From assembly GCF_003001675.1 (NCBI RefSeq), contig NZ_PVYW01000011.1, positions 1 to 64,000 of the forward strand: a DNA stretch of 64,000 bases. Direction: 5' to 3'. Within the stretch, counting starts at the first letter, position 1. Every line of letters starts with the position of its first letter. Under the pieces are notes generated by a model that had not been told where the DNA came from, did not search any database, and saw nothing but the letters and a program-made list of their open reading frames with translations. Below, piece after piece: positions 43,505-52,267 of the stretch. The translations under genes were made by a program, and so were the position numbers. Origin of the DNA: Cohnella sp. SGD-V74 (GTDB lineage: Bacteria; Bacillota; Bacilli; Paenibacillales; Paenibacillaceae).

Positions 43505-43924
43505 TCAATTTGCCGCCCGGCGAGCGAGCAGCAGACAGGCGAAAATCATCGCGAAAGCGGTCAGCGCCAGCATCGGCACGGTGAGAAAGCCGAACGCGTT
43601 CAGCACGTCGTTCATGCACGACACGGGGCCGCAGAACGGTCCGTCCGGACCGTGCGGCAGCTCCTGCACCGCGATGTGGTAGACAGAGAAGCCGGCTCCG
43701 ATCGCGACAAGCGGCAGCGCGTAGGGCACGATTTGCTTCTGGCCGCGCCAGGAAGCGATGCCGAGCAGTATCGTCAAAGGATACATGAAGATGCGCTGGT
43801 ACCAGCACAGACTGCACGGGACAAAATGCAAATATTCGCTCAGGTACAAGCTGCCGGCCGTCGCGACGACCGCTGCCGCCCACGCGTAGAACAGCCAGGA
43901 GGCGGAGCTAGTCCGTCCCCGCAT
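43505..43924 (-). CDS. bdbC: Disulfide bond formation protein, DsbB/BdbC type
   Basis: A 139-residue four-helix membrane quinone oxidoreductase. The two cysteine pairs are CSLCWYQR near residue 37 and CGPVSC near residue 97, as in BdbC, which reoxidises the thiol oxidase BdbD outside the membrane. ATG 43924 has GGAGG nine bases upstream; the GTG at 43933 overlaps that site. It lies between cytochrome c and SCO1 genes, so it may support maturation of the copper or haem proteins. Confidence 0.9.
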   Translation of the reverse strand: MRGRTSSASWLFYAWAAAVVATAGSLYLSEYLHFVPCSLCWYQRIFMYPLTILLGIASWRGQKQIVPYALPLVAIGAGFSVYHIAVQELPHGPDGPFCGPVSCMNDVLNAFGFLTVPMLALTAFAMIFACLLLARRAAN

Positions 43925-43945
43925 AAGCGGCACCTCCAGAACCCG

Positions 43946-44308
43946 TCATTCGTGCGAGGCGAGCCAAGTCGTAATCGTCAGCAGCTCGTCTTCCGTCAGC
44001 CGTTTCTCGAAGGCCGGCATGCCCCGTTTGCCGTCCTTGATCGTCTTGTAGAGCTGTTCTTTCGTCATGGCCGAGCCGATGTGCGCCAGTTCCGGTCCGG
44101 CGCCTCCCTGAAGCTGGTCGCCGTGGCAGGAGATGCACAGCGCCTGGTAAATCTGCTCCGACGCCGCCGCGTCTACGGCGCGTTCCGGCACGACGAACGC
44201 AGGGCCTTTGTCGGCCGCTTCTTCTTTCTCGGGCAGCGCCGTCGCCAGCAAGATGACGCCGAACAAGCAGGCAACCGCGATCAGCCCCGACATAATCCAT
44301 TTACTCAT
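43946..44308 (-). CDS. Membrane-anchored small c-type cytochrome
   Basis: A 120-residue protein with an N-terminal membrane anchor (about residues 5-25), one haem-binding CISCHG motif near residue 58 and the distal methionine in GKRGMPAF near residue 95. It resembles cytochrome c-550/c-551 electron carriers to terminal oxidases in Bacillus. ATG 44308 follows GAGGGGGGA. First gene of the cytochrome c-bdbC-SCO1 operon. Confidence 0.9.
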   Translation of the reverse strand: MSKWIMSGLIAVACLFGVILLATALPEKEEAADKGPAFVVPERAVDAAASEQIYQALCISCHGDQLQGGAGPELAHIGSAMTKEQLYKTIKDGKRGMPAFEKRLTEDELLTITTWLASHE

Positions 44309-44519
44309 GCGAAGTCCCCCCTCGTTTCGTTTTCACCTCCATCTTAGCAATCGTCTTTTCCGCCCGCTATAGCTCTAAAGGGTCACAACAAGGCCGGGGC
44401 AGGCCGCAACCGCCATAATAAGTTCACATTTTCGGCGCTGTTATAGCTCGCAAGAGTCATCTGAAACGGCCGCTTTTTCCGTAGAATAGCGGTAAGGAGA
44501 CATACGAGGAGGCTCAGCG

Positions 44520-45185
44520 ATGAACGCAGCCGGATTCCGCGTGTTGGTCGTCGACGACAGCAGGCAGGCGAGGGAAGGGATTCGAACGATTCTCGGAGGC
44601 GATCCGCAGTTCCAGATTGTGGCCGAAGGGACGAATGGGGAGGAAGCGCTTGCGCTGACGGAGCAGTGGATGCCCGACCTGATTCTGATGGACATTCATA
44701 TGCCGGACATGGACGGTCTCGAAGCGACGAAGCGGTTGAAGGAAAAGTATCCGTATGTGAAAATCGTCATCGTCACCGTGTCCGACGATATCGCCCATCT
44801 GTTCGACGCTTTGAAGAAAGGGGCTCAGGGCTACTTGTTGAAAAACTTGAACCCGAGGGCTTGGCTGGAATATTTGCGCGCAATCGCCGTGGACGAGGTG
44901 CCGATGACCCGCGAGCTGGCGTTTCGGATATTGAAGGAGTTTTCCCCTGCGGCGGAGCGGCCGAAGTCGCCCGAGAACCCGCTCACCGCGCGCGAGACGG
45001 AAATTCTCGGCCTTGTCGCCAGAGGACTGTCCAACCGCGATATCTCGTCGGAGCTGACGATTTCGGAGCATACGGTCAAAAATCATCTGAAAAACATTTT
45101 GCACAAGCTGCATCTGGAAAACCGCGTCCAGCTCGCCAGGTACGCTTACGAGCTCGGTTGGATGGGGAGCAGGCCCGACCGGTAA
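44520..45185 (+). CDS. NarL/FixJ-type response regulator, orphan
   Basis: A 221-residue regulator: receiver domain (residues about 7-122, with acidic DDS and the phosphorylated Asp in LILMDIHMP) and a LuxR-type helix-turn-helix near the C terminus (LTARETEILGLVARGLSNRD). ATG 44520 follows GAGGAGG. No histidine kinase gene is adjacent. The last 40 bases overlap the 3' end of the convergent AraC gene, so antisense interference between them is possible. Confidence 0.92.
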   Translation: MNAAGFRVLVVDDSRQAREGIRTILGGDPQFQIVAEGTNGEEALALTEQWMPDLILMDIHMPDMDGLEATKRLKEKYPYVKIVIVTVSDDIAHLFDALKKGAQGYLLKNLNPRAWLEYLRAIAVDEVPMTRELAFRILKEFSPAAERPKSPENPLTARETEILGLVARGLSNRDISSELTISEHTVKNHLKNILHKLHLENRVQLARYAYELGWMGSRPDR

Positions 45186-46063
45186 TCGCGCGGCGAGACG
45201 CCCGTCCACCGTTTGAATTGGCGGCTGAAATGGGCGATGTCGCGATAGCCCAGCAGGCTGGAAATATGATCGACGGACAGGGAGGTGTCCCGCAGCAGAA
45301 GCTGCGCTTCGTCACGGATGATTGTCGACAAGTATTGACGCGGAGAAACGCCGTACACTTTCTTGAACAGCCGGTTGCAGTGGGATTCGCTGATGCCGAG
45401 CTTGCGGGCGATCTCCCCGACGAGCGGGCGTTCCCCGTGCGAATGGCCGTGATAGATCGGCTGCTTGGTCGCGGCATGAATAAGGGATTCAATGCGATGG
45501 GCCGTCTCCGGGTGAGGCGGCCTTCCGTCGTCGTTCGGGTACGCGCCGCCGGACAGCGCCGAGATCAGCTTGGACAGCAGTTCGTAGAACGCCGCCTGAA
45601 TGCCGGTTTTGACCGCCAAATCGAACGATTGGTCCGAGACGGCGTAAGCGGCCAGCTTGTCGAGTATGGGGCGGACGGCGGCTCCCTCGGCGGATGTTCC
45701 GGCGATCGCGGAACGAGGAAAGGCGTCCAGCAGATGGAGCAGCGGCGGGTCGTCGATCTCGAAGTGCAGGCAGAAATAGACAAATCCGTCGGCCGAGCCG
45801 GAGCTGCTGGAATGAATGTCTCCGGGACGAATGAGGACGAAGTCGCCCGACTCGAGCCGGCAGGGCACGCCGCCGACGACCATCGTCTGGCAGCCGCGCA
45901 GGACGTAGTTGATCTCGTATTGTTTATGCTCATGGGAAGGATAAATCCAGTCGGCGTTCACTTCCCTGGCGTGCATGAAGGAAATCTGGTGGGCCGATCT
46001 CAAGTCCGGAACGAATTGCTCCGAGACGCTGTTTTTTTGACCCGTGCGCAAATTGGCATCCAC
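45146..46063 (-). CDS. AraC-family regulator divergent from the beta-xylosidase
   Basis: A 305-residue regulator with an N-terminal cupin sensor (EHKQYEINYVLRGCQTMVVG, LIRPGDIHSS, about residues 25-110) and a C-terminal double helix-turn-helix (GEIARKLGISESHCNRLFKK and HISSLLGYRDIAHFSRQFKR). GTG 46063 is preferred because AAAAGGGGG precedes it; GTG 46099 has no site. It is divergent from the GH52 gene and is the likely xylo-oligosaccharide-responsive activator of that gene. Confidence 0.85.
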   Translation of the reverse strand: MDANLRTGQKNSVSEQFVPDLRSAHQISFMHAREVNADWIYPSHEHKQYEINYVLRGCQTMVVGGVPCRLESGDFVLIRPGDIHSSSSGSADGFVYFCLHFEIDDPPLLHLLDAFPRSAIAGTSAEGAAVRPILDKLAAYAVSDQSFDLAVKTGIQAAFYELLSKLISALSGGAYPNDDGRPPHPETAHRIESLIHAATKQPIYHGHSHGERPLVGEIARKLGISESHCNRLFKKVYGVSPRQYLSTIIRDEAQLLLRDTSLSVDHISSLLGYRDIAHFSRQFKRWTGVSPRDYRSGLLPIQPSS

Positions 46064-46222
46064 GAGGCTTCCCCCTTTTGGCGAATGATGGAGCTTCACT
46101 ATTTTAACAGATTATCGGCCCGATTTGGGTAAATAAAAGGAGAGAAAAGAGCATGGATCGCCGCGCCTCGCGGTGTTACTTTGGGAATAGGCCGCAAAGA
46201 CCGCAAAGGAGCGAGCATATTC

Positions 46223-48331
46223 ATGAACCTTTTTTACAACGCGCATCATTCGCCTGTAGGCGCATTCGCCAGCTTTACTCTGGGGTTTAAGGGGGCGACG
46301 GGAGGACTGGGCCTTGAGCTGGGCAAGCCGGCCGACCACAACGTGTACGTCGGAGTGGAGGCGGACAGCGGCAAGCGGCTGTACCGCGCATTGCCTTTCT
46401 TCGCAAGCGCCGTCGACGAGAGCAAGAGATACGACGTGGAGAAGGAAGAAGAGGACGATAGCGCCGGGCCGCGGATTTATCCGTACGAGGATAGCGACAT
46501 TCGCAGAGAGCTTCGTCTGGGCTCCGATACTTGGCAGGCGGATAATCTTGTTTTCCGCGTCTATTCTCCGGTACGTGCCGTTCCCGATCCCGAGCGCGCT
46601 TCCGAGGAAGAGCTGAAGGACGCGCTGCTGCCGGCGGTGTTCGCCGAACTGACCGTCGACAACCGCAAAGGCTCGAAGAGCCGCAGAGCTTTCTTCGGAT
46701 ACCGGGGCAGCGATCCGTATGCGAACATGCGCCGGCTGGACGACACGACGGACGGGGCGATCAAAGGAGTCGGCCAGGGGCTGATCACCGCGGTCGCGAC
46801 CGACGATCCGTCGGCCCGCTCGGCGATGGGCTTCGGCATGGAACGGATTCTCGGCGCCGAGCTGGAGGAAAATTGGACGTTCGGCCTCGGGATGACGGGA
46901 GCGATTCTGGCGGACGTGCCAGCCGGGGAAATCCGCACGGTTCGCTTCGCCATCTGCTTCTACCGCGGAGGCGTCGCGACGGCAGGGATCGAGACGAGCT
47001 ACTATTATACGAGGCTGTTCCGCAATATCGAGGAGGTGGCCGGCTATGCGCTGGCGAATTTCGATCGGCTGACTGAAGCTTGCGCGTCAGCGGACGAGGA
47101 GATTGCGACGTCCGGCTTGAACGAAAACCAGAAGTTCATGCTGCGTCATTCCGTCCACAGCTACTACGGCAACACGCAGCTGCTCGCGGATAGGGACGGC
47201 AGGCCGCTGTGGGTCGTGAACGAAGGCGAATACCGGATGATGAACACGTTCGACCTGACGGCGGATCAGTTGTTTTTCGAGATGAAGCTGAATCCGTGGA
47301 CGGTTCGCAACGTGCTCGACCAATTCGTCGACCGGTACAGCTACGAAGATCAGGCGCGTTTTCCCGGGGAGAGCGAGCTTCATCCCGGCGGGGTCAGCTT
47401 TACGCACGACATGGGTGTCGGCAATGTGTTTTCCCGACCGTCGCATTCCTCTTATGAAATGTACGGCATCGACGGCTGCTTCTCGCATATGACGCATGAG
47501 CAGCTCGTCAACTGGATTTTGTGCGCCGCCGTATACGATGAGCGCTCCGGGGACCAGGCGTGGCTGCAGGAAAAGGCTGATCTGCTCAAGTCCTGCTTCG
47601 AGAGCATGCTCAACCGGGATCATCCCGATCCCGACAAGCGCAACGGCCTGATAGGGCTGGACAGTTCCAGCACGATGGGCGGCGCCGAGATTACGACGTA
47701 CGACAGCCTGGACGTGTCGCTGGGGCAATCCCGGAACAATCTGTACATGGCCGGCAAGTGCTGGGCGGCCTACGTCGCGATGGAGAAGCTGTTCGCGCGT
47801 TACGGCTGGACGGAACTGGCGAAGCAGGCCGGACTTCAAGCGGAGCGTTGCGCATCCACGATCGCCTCGCAGTTAGGAGAGCAGGGCTACATTCCGGCGG
47901 TCATCGGCGAGGGCAACGACTCCAAAATCATTCCCGCGATCGAAGGGCTGATCTTCCCTTACATGACGGGGAACGAGGAGGCGCTCGATCCGAACGGACG
48001 GTTCGCGCCGTACTTGCAGGCGCTGCGGACTCATCTGGATCACGTGTTCTCGACCGGTGCCTGCCTGTTCCCGGACGGCGGCTGGAAGCTGTCGTCGACG
48101 AGCGACAATTCCTGGCTCAGCAAAATATACTTGTGCCAGTTTATCGCTCGCCGCATCATGGGCGTGGACTTCGGCGAAGGCGGCCCTGCGGCCGACGCGG
48201 CGCATGTCGGCTGGCTGACGCATCCCGAGCTGTCTTACTGGAGCTGGAGCGACCAGATCCTCGCCGGGGAAATCATCGGCAGCAAGTATTACCCGCGCGG
48301 CGTGACCAGCGTACTGTGGCTGGAAGAATAG
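46223..48331 (+). CDS. GH52 beta-xylosidase
   Basis: A 702-residue family 52 glycoside hydrolase, the length of Geobacillus XynB2. The nucleophile motif VVNEGEYRMMNTFDLT gives Glu334 and TTYDSLD gives the acid/base Asp494, one residue off the Geobacillus numbering (335, 495). There is no signal peptide, so it releases xylose from imported xylo-oligosaccharides in the cytoplasm. ATG 46223 has AAAGGAG 11 bases upstream. Confidence 0.94.
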   Translation: MNLFYNAHHSPVGAFASFTLGFKGATGGLGLELGKPADHNVYVGVEADSGKRLYRALPFFASAVDESKRYDVEKEEEDDSAGPRIYPYEDSDIRRELRLGSDTWQADNLVFRVYSPVRAVPDPERASEEELKDALLPAVFAELTVDNRKGSKSRRAFFGYRGSDPYANMRRLDDTTDGAIKGVGQGLITAVATDDPSARSAMGFGMERILGAELEENWTFGLGMTGAILADVPAGEIRTVRFAICFYRGGVATAGIETSYYYTRLFRNIEEVAGYALANFDRLTEACASADEEIATSGLNENQKFMLRHSVHSYYGNTQLLADRDGRPLWVVNEGEYRMMNTFDLTADQLFFEMKLNPWTVRNVLDQFVDRYSYEDQARFPGESELHPGGVSFTHDMGVGNVFSRPSHSSYEMYGIDGCFSHMTHEQLVNWILCAAVYDERSGDQAWLQEKADLLKSCFESMLNRDHPDPDKRNGLIGLDSSSTMGGAEITTYDSLDVSLGQSRNNLYMAGKCWAAYVAMEKLFARYGWTELAKQAGLQAERCASTIASQLGEQGYIPAVIGEGNDSKIIPAIEGLIFPYMTGNEEALDPNGRFAPYLQALRTHLDHVFSTGACLFPDGGWKLSSTSDNSWLSKIYLCQFIARRIMGVDFGEGGPAADAAHVGWLTHPELSYWSWSDQILAGEIIGSKYYPRGVTSVLWLEE

Positions 48332-48384
48332 CTCGATAAGGGGCGGTGGCGACGAGGGGAGAGGGAGCGCGGAGAGTGCTCCGG

Positions 48385-48547
48385 GGCCAAGAAAGTGCCT
48401 TCGAGGCACGGCGGTCGGCCCGCCCGTGAGCGCGAAGGCCAAGAAAGTGCCTAGAGCGCATTCGGCGGTCGTGCGCCAGGGCCATAAAAGTGCCTTCGAG
48501 GCACGGGACCGGGCTCAGCCGTGAGCGCGAAGGCCAAGAAAGTGCCT
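48385..48547. repeat. GGCCAAGAAAGTGCCT interspersed repeats, locus 1
   Basis: The 16-base motif GGCCAAGAAAGTGCCT occurs at 48385, 48437, 48480 (as GGCCATAAAAGTGCCT) and 48532, with spacings of 52, 43 and 52 bases. Two copies continue into the hairpin GTGCCTTCGAGGCAC. The same motif builds the array at 62472-62860. The 450-base gap around it has no gene. Confidence 0.8.
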
Positions 48548-48741
48548 CGAGCGGCAAGTATGCGACAGCGGCGAGCGACTCCTAGATCGAATAGGAGCTC
48601 GCCTCTCCGCGTTCCTCCACACCTCATTAACTTTTCTAAGTATTTACTAAAGTTTTCATGGTAGGCAAGCAAAGGTTTCTTGGCTACAATGAAAGTGGCT
48701 TACGTACATCGAGCAGGGGCGGAACGATTTTTCCAATCATG

Positions 48742-48755
48742 TGTAAGCGTTTCCA
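48742..48755 (+). promoter_or_regulatory. cre site upstream of the yesN-type gene
   Basis: TGTAAGCGTTTCCA fits the CcpA-binding consensus TGWAARCGYTWNCW at every position and lies 25 bases before GTG 48780. Carbon catabolite repression of the two-component system is inferred. Confidence 0.75.
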
Positions 48756-48779
48756 TATAAGGAGTCGGAGGGATGCGAA

Positions 48780-50351
48780 GTGAAAAAGGCGATTCTGGTC
48801 GACGACGAAGTGTTCGCTCGCAAAGGGCTGATCGGGCTGATCCCTTGGGAGAAGCTCGGATTCGAGGTGGCCGGCGAAGCGGAGGACGGGGAAGACGCCT
48901 GCGCGCTGATCGAAGCGGTTCGTCCGGACGTCGTCATCACCGATATTCGCATGCCCGTATTGGACGGTCTGGAGCTGATCCGCAAAGTGCGGGAGAGCGG
49001 CAACGACAAGACGAAGTTTATTATTATCAGCGGATACGGGGATTTCAAATATGCGCAGCAAGCCGTTCGTTACGGAGTAGCGGATTATTTGCTCAAGCCG
49101 ATCGACGAGAACGAGCTGTCGGCAACGCTGGAGCGGATCGCGGCGGCTCCGGACGTCGAGCCGGCCCGGGCCGAGGCCGAGTACCGCCTCATTCAAGCGT
49201 CGGCGTTCGATCGCCTGCTGACGGGTCAGCCGGACGAAGCGTTCCTGGCCGAGGCGTCCCGCATTTTGGACCTTCCGCTGAACCGCCCCCTGCGCTGCGT
49301 GTCCGTGGAGATCAACGATGCGTCGTTCGACCCGAACGATGCGCGAGCAACGGAGCAAATGGAGCGGGTTAAGCAGGCGATTAGGGAAGAGGCCGCGGCG
49401 CATTCGAACGGGAAAGCTCCGTGCTTGCTTGCAAGAAGCCTGACGGAGATTAACTTTCTGCTGTTCGAAGAGCTCGGCGAGCAGGAAGTCCGCAGCTTGG
49501 GAGAACGGCTGATCCGCGCGGCCGGCGCGCACGTCGACGGAATTCCGCGGGTGTACGCGGGCGCGATCGCGCCGTCGCTGGAGCGGGCCCGGGAGTCGTA
49601 CGCGTCGGCGTCCGCGCTGACGAGCTACAAATTCGCCCTGGACAGGAGCGTGCTCCTTCACGAAGAGGCGGCGGGGCAATGCGTCGCGTACAAGGAGCTG
49701 GACGCCGTCCTGTTGACCGAGCTGCTCGAACGGTTGGAGGAACGGGACGAGGAAGGGACGGAGCGGGCAGCCGGGCGGATTTTCGACACGTTCCGCGAGC
49801 ATCGTTATTCTCCGGAGTCGGTTTACGCCTCGATCTCCAGATGCGTGCACGGGATTAGCGCCGTCATTCAAAACATGCAAGGCGACGAGAGCGCCGTGAT
49901 CTCGCTGCCCCGGCTGCTGCGAACGCAGCAGGAGCCGAGAACGCTTAACGGTCTGAAGGGGCTGTTCCTGGAATTTCTGCGGGAAAGCGCCGGCTACATG
50001 TCCAGACTGCGCAGCGCGTTGACGAAAGGCGACATCGGGAAAATCAAGGCGTACATCGACGGCCATTTCGGCGAAAACATCAACTTGAAGACCATCTCCA
50101 AACGCTTCTATATGAACCCGGTCTATCTGGGGCAGCTGTTCAAAAAAACGTACGGCGTCTATTTTAACGAGTATTTGCTGCAAATCCGCATCGCCGAAGC
50201 GAAAAGACAGCTCAGGCAGACGGATCGCAAAGTGTACGAGATCGCCGCCAGCGTCGGCTTCGGCAACGCGGACTACTTCGTCTGCCAATTCGAGAAAGTC
50301 GAGGGGAGAACCCCGACGGAATACAAGAACGCGATTTTGGCGAAGGCATAA
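48780..50351 (+). CDS. YesN-type response regulator (REC + AraC)
   Basis: A 523-residue regulator starting at GTG 48780 after GGAGGG. The receiver domain (residues 1-120) has ILVDDE and the phosphorylated Asp in VVITDIRMP; the C-terminal double helix-turn-helix (about 420-520) has NLKTISKRFYMNPVYLGQLF and YEIAASVGFGNADYFVCQF. The long middle part is typical of YesN proteins. It pairs with the kinase at 50425 and probably activates the ABC importer and xylanolytic genes downstream. Confidence 0.92.
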   Translation: MKKAILVDDEVFARKGLIGLIPWEKLGFEVAGEAEDGEDACALIEAVRPDVVITDIRMPVLDGLELIRKVRESGNDKTKFIIISGYGDFKYAQQAVRYGVADYLLKPIDENELSATLERIAAAPDVEPARAEAEYRLIQASAFDRLLTGQPDEAFLAEASRILDLPLNRPLRCVSVEINDASFDPNDARATEQMERVKQAIREEAAAHSNGKAPCLLARSLTEINFLLFEELGEQEVRSLGERLIRAAGAHVDGIPRVYAGAIAPSLERARESYASASALTSYKFALDRSVLLHEEAAGQCVAYKELDAVLLTELLERLEERDEEGTERAAGRIFDTFREHRYSPESVYASISRCVHGISAVIQNMQGDESAVISLPRLLRTQQEPRTLNGLKGLFLEFLRESAGYMSRLRSALTKGDIGKIKAYIDGHFGENINLKTISKRFYMNPVYLGQLFKKTYGVYFNEYLLQIRIAEAKRQLRQTDRKVYEIAASVGFGNADYFVCQFEKVEGRTPTEYKNAILAKA

Positions 50352-50424
50352 ATTGCCGCGTTCAAAAATGCCGTCAAAAGTTGTTTGAACATCCTCTAAA
50401 GCGGCAACGGGGGGCTTCCGGTTT

Positions 50425-52155
50425 ATGAAATTAGGCGTCGCCTTGAACAACGTCCGGCTGCGGAACAAAATGCTGATCGTCTACTTTTTGTCCGTGTTCC
50501 TGCCGGTTCTCTTGACCAACGTACTGTTCTATACGATTACGAGCAACAACGTCAAGAAGCAGAAGATGCAGGATTTGTCGCTGGCGATCGAGCAGATCCG
50601 CAACGACTTTCTGTATCAGATCGAGGCTGTCGTCGGCATTTCGTCCGTGCTGTACAACGACTCCACCCTGAACGATTACCTCGACAAGAAATACGACAAT
50701 CAATCCGATTACGTCATCAACTACCATTCCTATACGATGGGCATGCTCGAGAAGTACAATCCCGTCTACAGGGCGATTCAGAAAATAACGCTGTATACGA
50801 ACAACGACACGATTATATATGGAGGTTACGTTTTTCCGCTGTCCGAGACGACGACGCAGGAACGCTGGTATCGTATGCTGAACGAAGGCTACACCCCGAT
50901 CATCGTCAAGGACGAGGGAGCCGGAGCGGAGCCTTCGTTCAGCATCGTTCGCCGAATGATGGGCACAGCCGGCCGGGAGAACTACGACAAGGTGCTGAAG
51001 ATCGATCTGCATCCCGAGATGATCAAGCAAGTATTCAACAACGTGACGCTGGCCGGCAACGTCTATTTGCTCGCGGACGGCAAGGCGCAGTACGTGACGA
51101 ATCACGGCGAAGGCGGGAGCGAGCTCTCCGACGTTTTCGAACCGGGGGGAAGCGGCACCATCGTCCTGGAAGAAACGTTTCAGGAGATCAGCTACTTGCA
51201 GAACTGGTCGATCGTCGGAAAATTTCAGGAAAGCGAAGTGCTGGAAGACGTGCGCAAATCGCGCGAATTCGTCGTGTACATGGCGCTTCCGAACATTCTC
51301 GTGCCTACGTTCATCATCGTCCTGTTCACCCGCTCGCTCAACGAACGGCTGATCCGCATTCTCAAGCAGATGAAGCGGGTGAAAAACCACAGCTTCGAGA
51401 CGATCGACCGGGAGGAGACGAAGGACGAGATCGGCCAGCTCACGATGGAGTTCAACCGGATGACGCTGCAGATCAGAAGTCTGATCCACGACGTGTACAT
51501 GGCGGACATCCAGCGGAAGGAGCTGCAGCTCAAGCGCAACGAAACCCAGCTTCACGCCTTGCAGAGCCAGATCAATCCGCATTTTCTGTTCAATTCGCTG
51601 GAGACGATCCGCATGAGAAGCATCATGAAGTCGGAGGAGGAGACGGCGAAAATCATTCATCATATGGCGAAAATTTTCCGCAAGTCGCTCTCCTGGGGCA
51701 AGGATATGGTCACGGTCAAGGACGAGCTGGACCTCGTCGACAGCTTCCTGCAAATCCAGAAATACCGGTTCGGGGACAAGCTGGATTACGTCATCGAAGC
51801 CGATCCGGAGTGCGCGGGCGCCTTGATTCCGAAGATGACGCTGCAGCCGCTTGTGGAGAACGCCAGCATTCACGGCATCGAAGCGCTGAAGCACTCGGGC
51901 ATGATCCGGGTGAGCGTGCGCAAAACCCCGGACGGCATCGTTTTCGCGGTCAGCGACAACGGGGTAGGGATTGAAGAGGAGAAGCTCGGCCAACTGCTCG
52001 AGGATTTGCGGAACAACGAGGAAATCGGGGATCGCATCGGCGTTCGCAACGTGTTTATGCGCTTGAAGCTATTTTACGGAGAACGCGCGCGATTCGACAT
52101 GAAGAGCGAACGCGGCAAGGGGACGTCGGTCGAGATCGCGATTTCGGGCCTTTAA
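50425..52155 (+). CDS. YesM-type sensor histidine kinase
   Basis: A 576-residue membrane kinase. Helix 1 is near residues 17-38 and helix 2 near 285-305, with an extracellular sensor of about 245 residues between them. A HAMP domain follows, then the His_kinase block with the phosphorylated His in QINPHFLFNSLE, and an ATPase domain (LVENASIHGIEAL, SDNGVGIEEE). The sensor probably detects oligosaccharide-loaded binding protein or sugar. It lies 73 bases after yesN in the same direction. Confidence 0.92.
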   Translation: MKLGVALNNVRLRNKMLIVYFLSVFLPVLLTNVLFYTITSNNVKKQKMQDLSLAIEQIRNDFLYQIEAVVGISSVLYNDSTLNDYLDKKYDNQSDYVINYHSYTMGMLEKYNPVYRAIQKITLYTNNDTIIYGGYVFPLSETTTQERWYRMLNEGYTPIIVKDEGAGAEPSFSIVRRMMGTAGRENYDKVLKIDLHPEMIKQVFNNVTLAGNVYLLADGKAQYVTNHGEGGSELSDVFEPGGSGTIVLEETFQEISYLQNWSIVGKFQESEVLEDVRKSREFVVYMALPNILVPTFIIVLFTRSLNERLIRILKQMKRVKNHSFETIDREETKDEIGQLTMEFNRMTLQIRSLIHDVYMADIQRKELQLKRNETQLHALQSQINPHFLFNSLETIRMRSIMKSEEETAKIIHHMAKIFRKSLSWGKDMVTVKDELDLVDSFLQIQKYRFGDKLDYVIEADPECAGALIPKMTLQPLVENASIHGIEALKHSGMIRVSVRKTPDGIVFAVSDNGVGIEEEKLGQLLEDLRNNEEIGDRIGVRNVFMRLKLFYGERARFDMKSERGKGTSVEIAISGL

Positions 52156-52208
52156 TTTACAAAGAGAGATATATAGTTTATCGGGTAAACAAAGACCGCT
52201 CTCGCCGG

Positions 52209-52240
52209 TATACTGAAAGTGCTTACTAAAAGCGCTTACA
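52209..52240 (+). promoter_or_regulatory. Promoter -10 and cre-like site before the sugar-binding protein gene
   Basis: TATACT at 52209-52214 is a good -10 element. TACTAAAAGCGCTTACA (52224-52240) read on the minus strand is TGTAAGCGCTTTTAGTA, a cre match with one mismatch, placed just downstream of the start site where CcpA blocks transcription. Confidence 0.6.
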
Positions 52241-52267
52241 AATTTCGAAATGGAGAGGGGTACTTCA

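Noticed and set aside
46153-46287. Reading frame of about 44 codons from ATG 46153 with AAAGGAG upstream, overlapping the GH52 start
   Set aside because: It runs out of frame into the xylosidase gene, is Arg-rich with no recognisable family, and could be fortuitous; not enough support to call a gene.
48642-48672. rRNA or tRNA genes in the non-coding gaps
   Set aside because: No cloverleaf, CCA end or conserved rRNA segments were recognised in this gap or in any other gap of the window.
52250-52267. ATG 52250 as the start of the sugar-binding protein
   Set aside because: The codon overlaps the GGAGAGG ribosome site that serves GTG 52268, and the extra residues MERGTS would spoil a normal signal peptide start.
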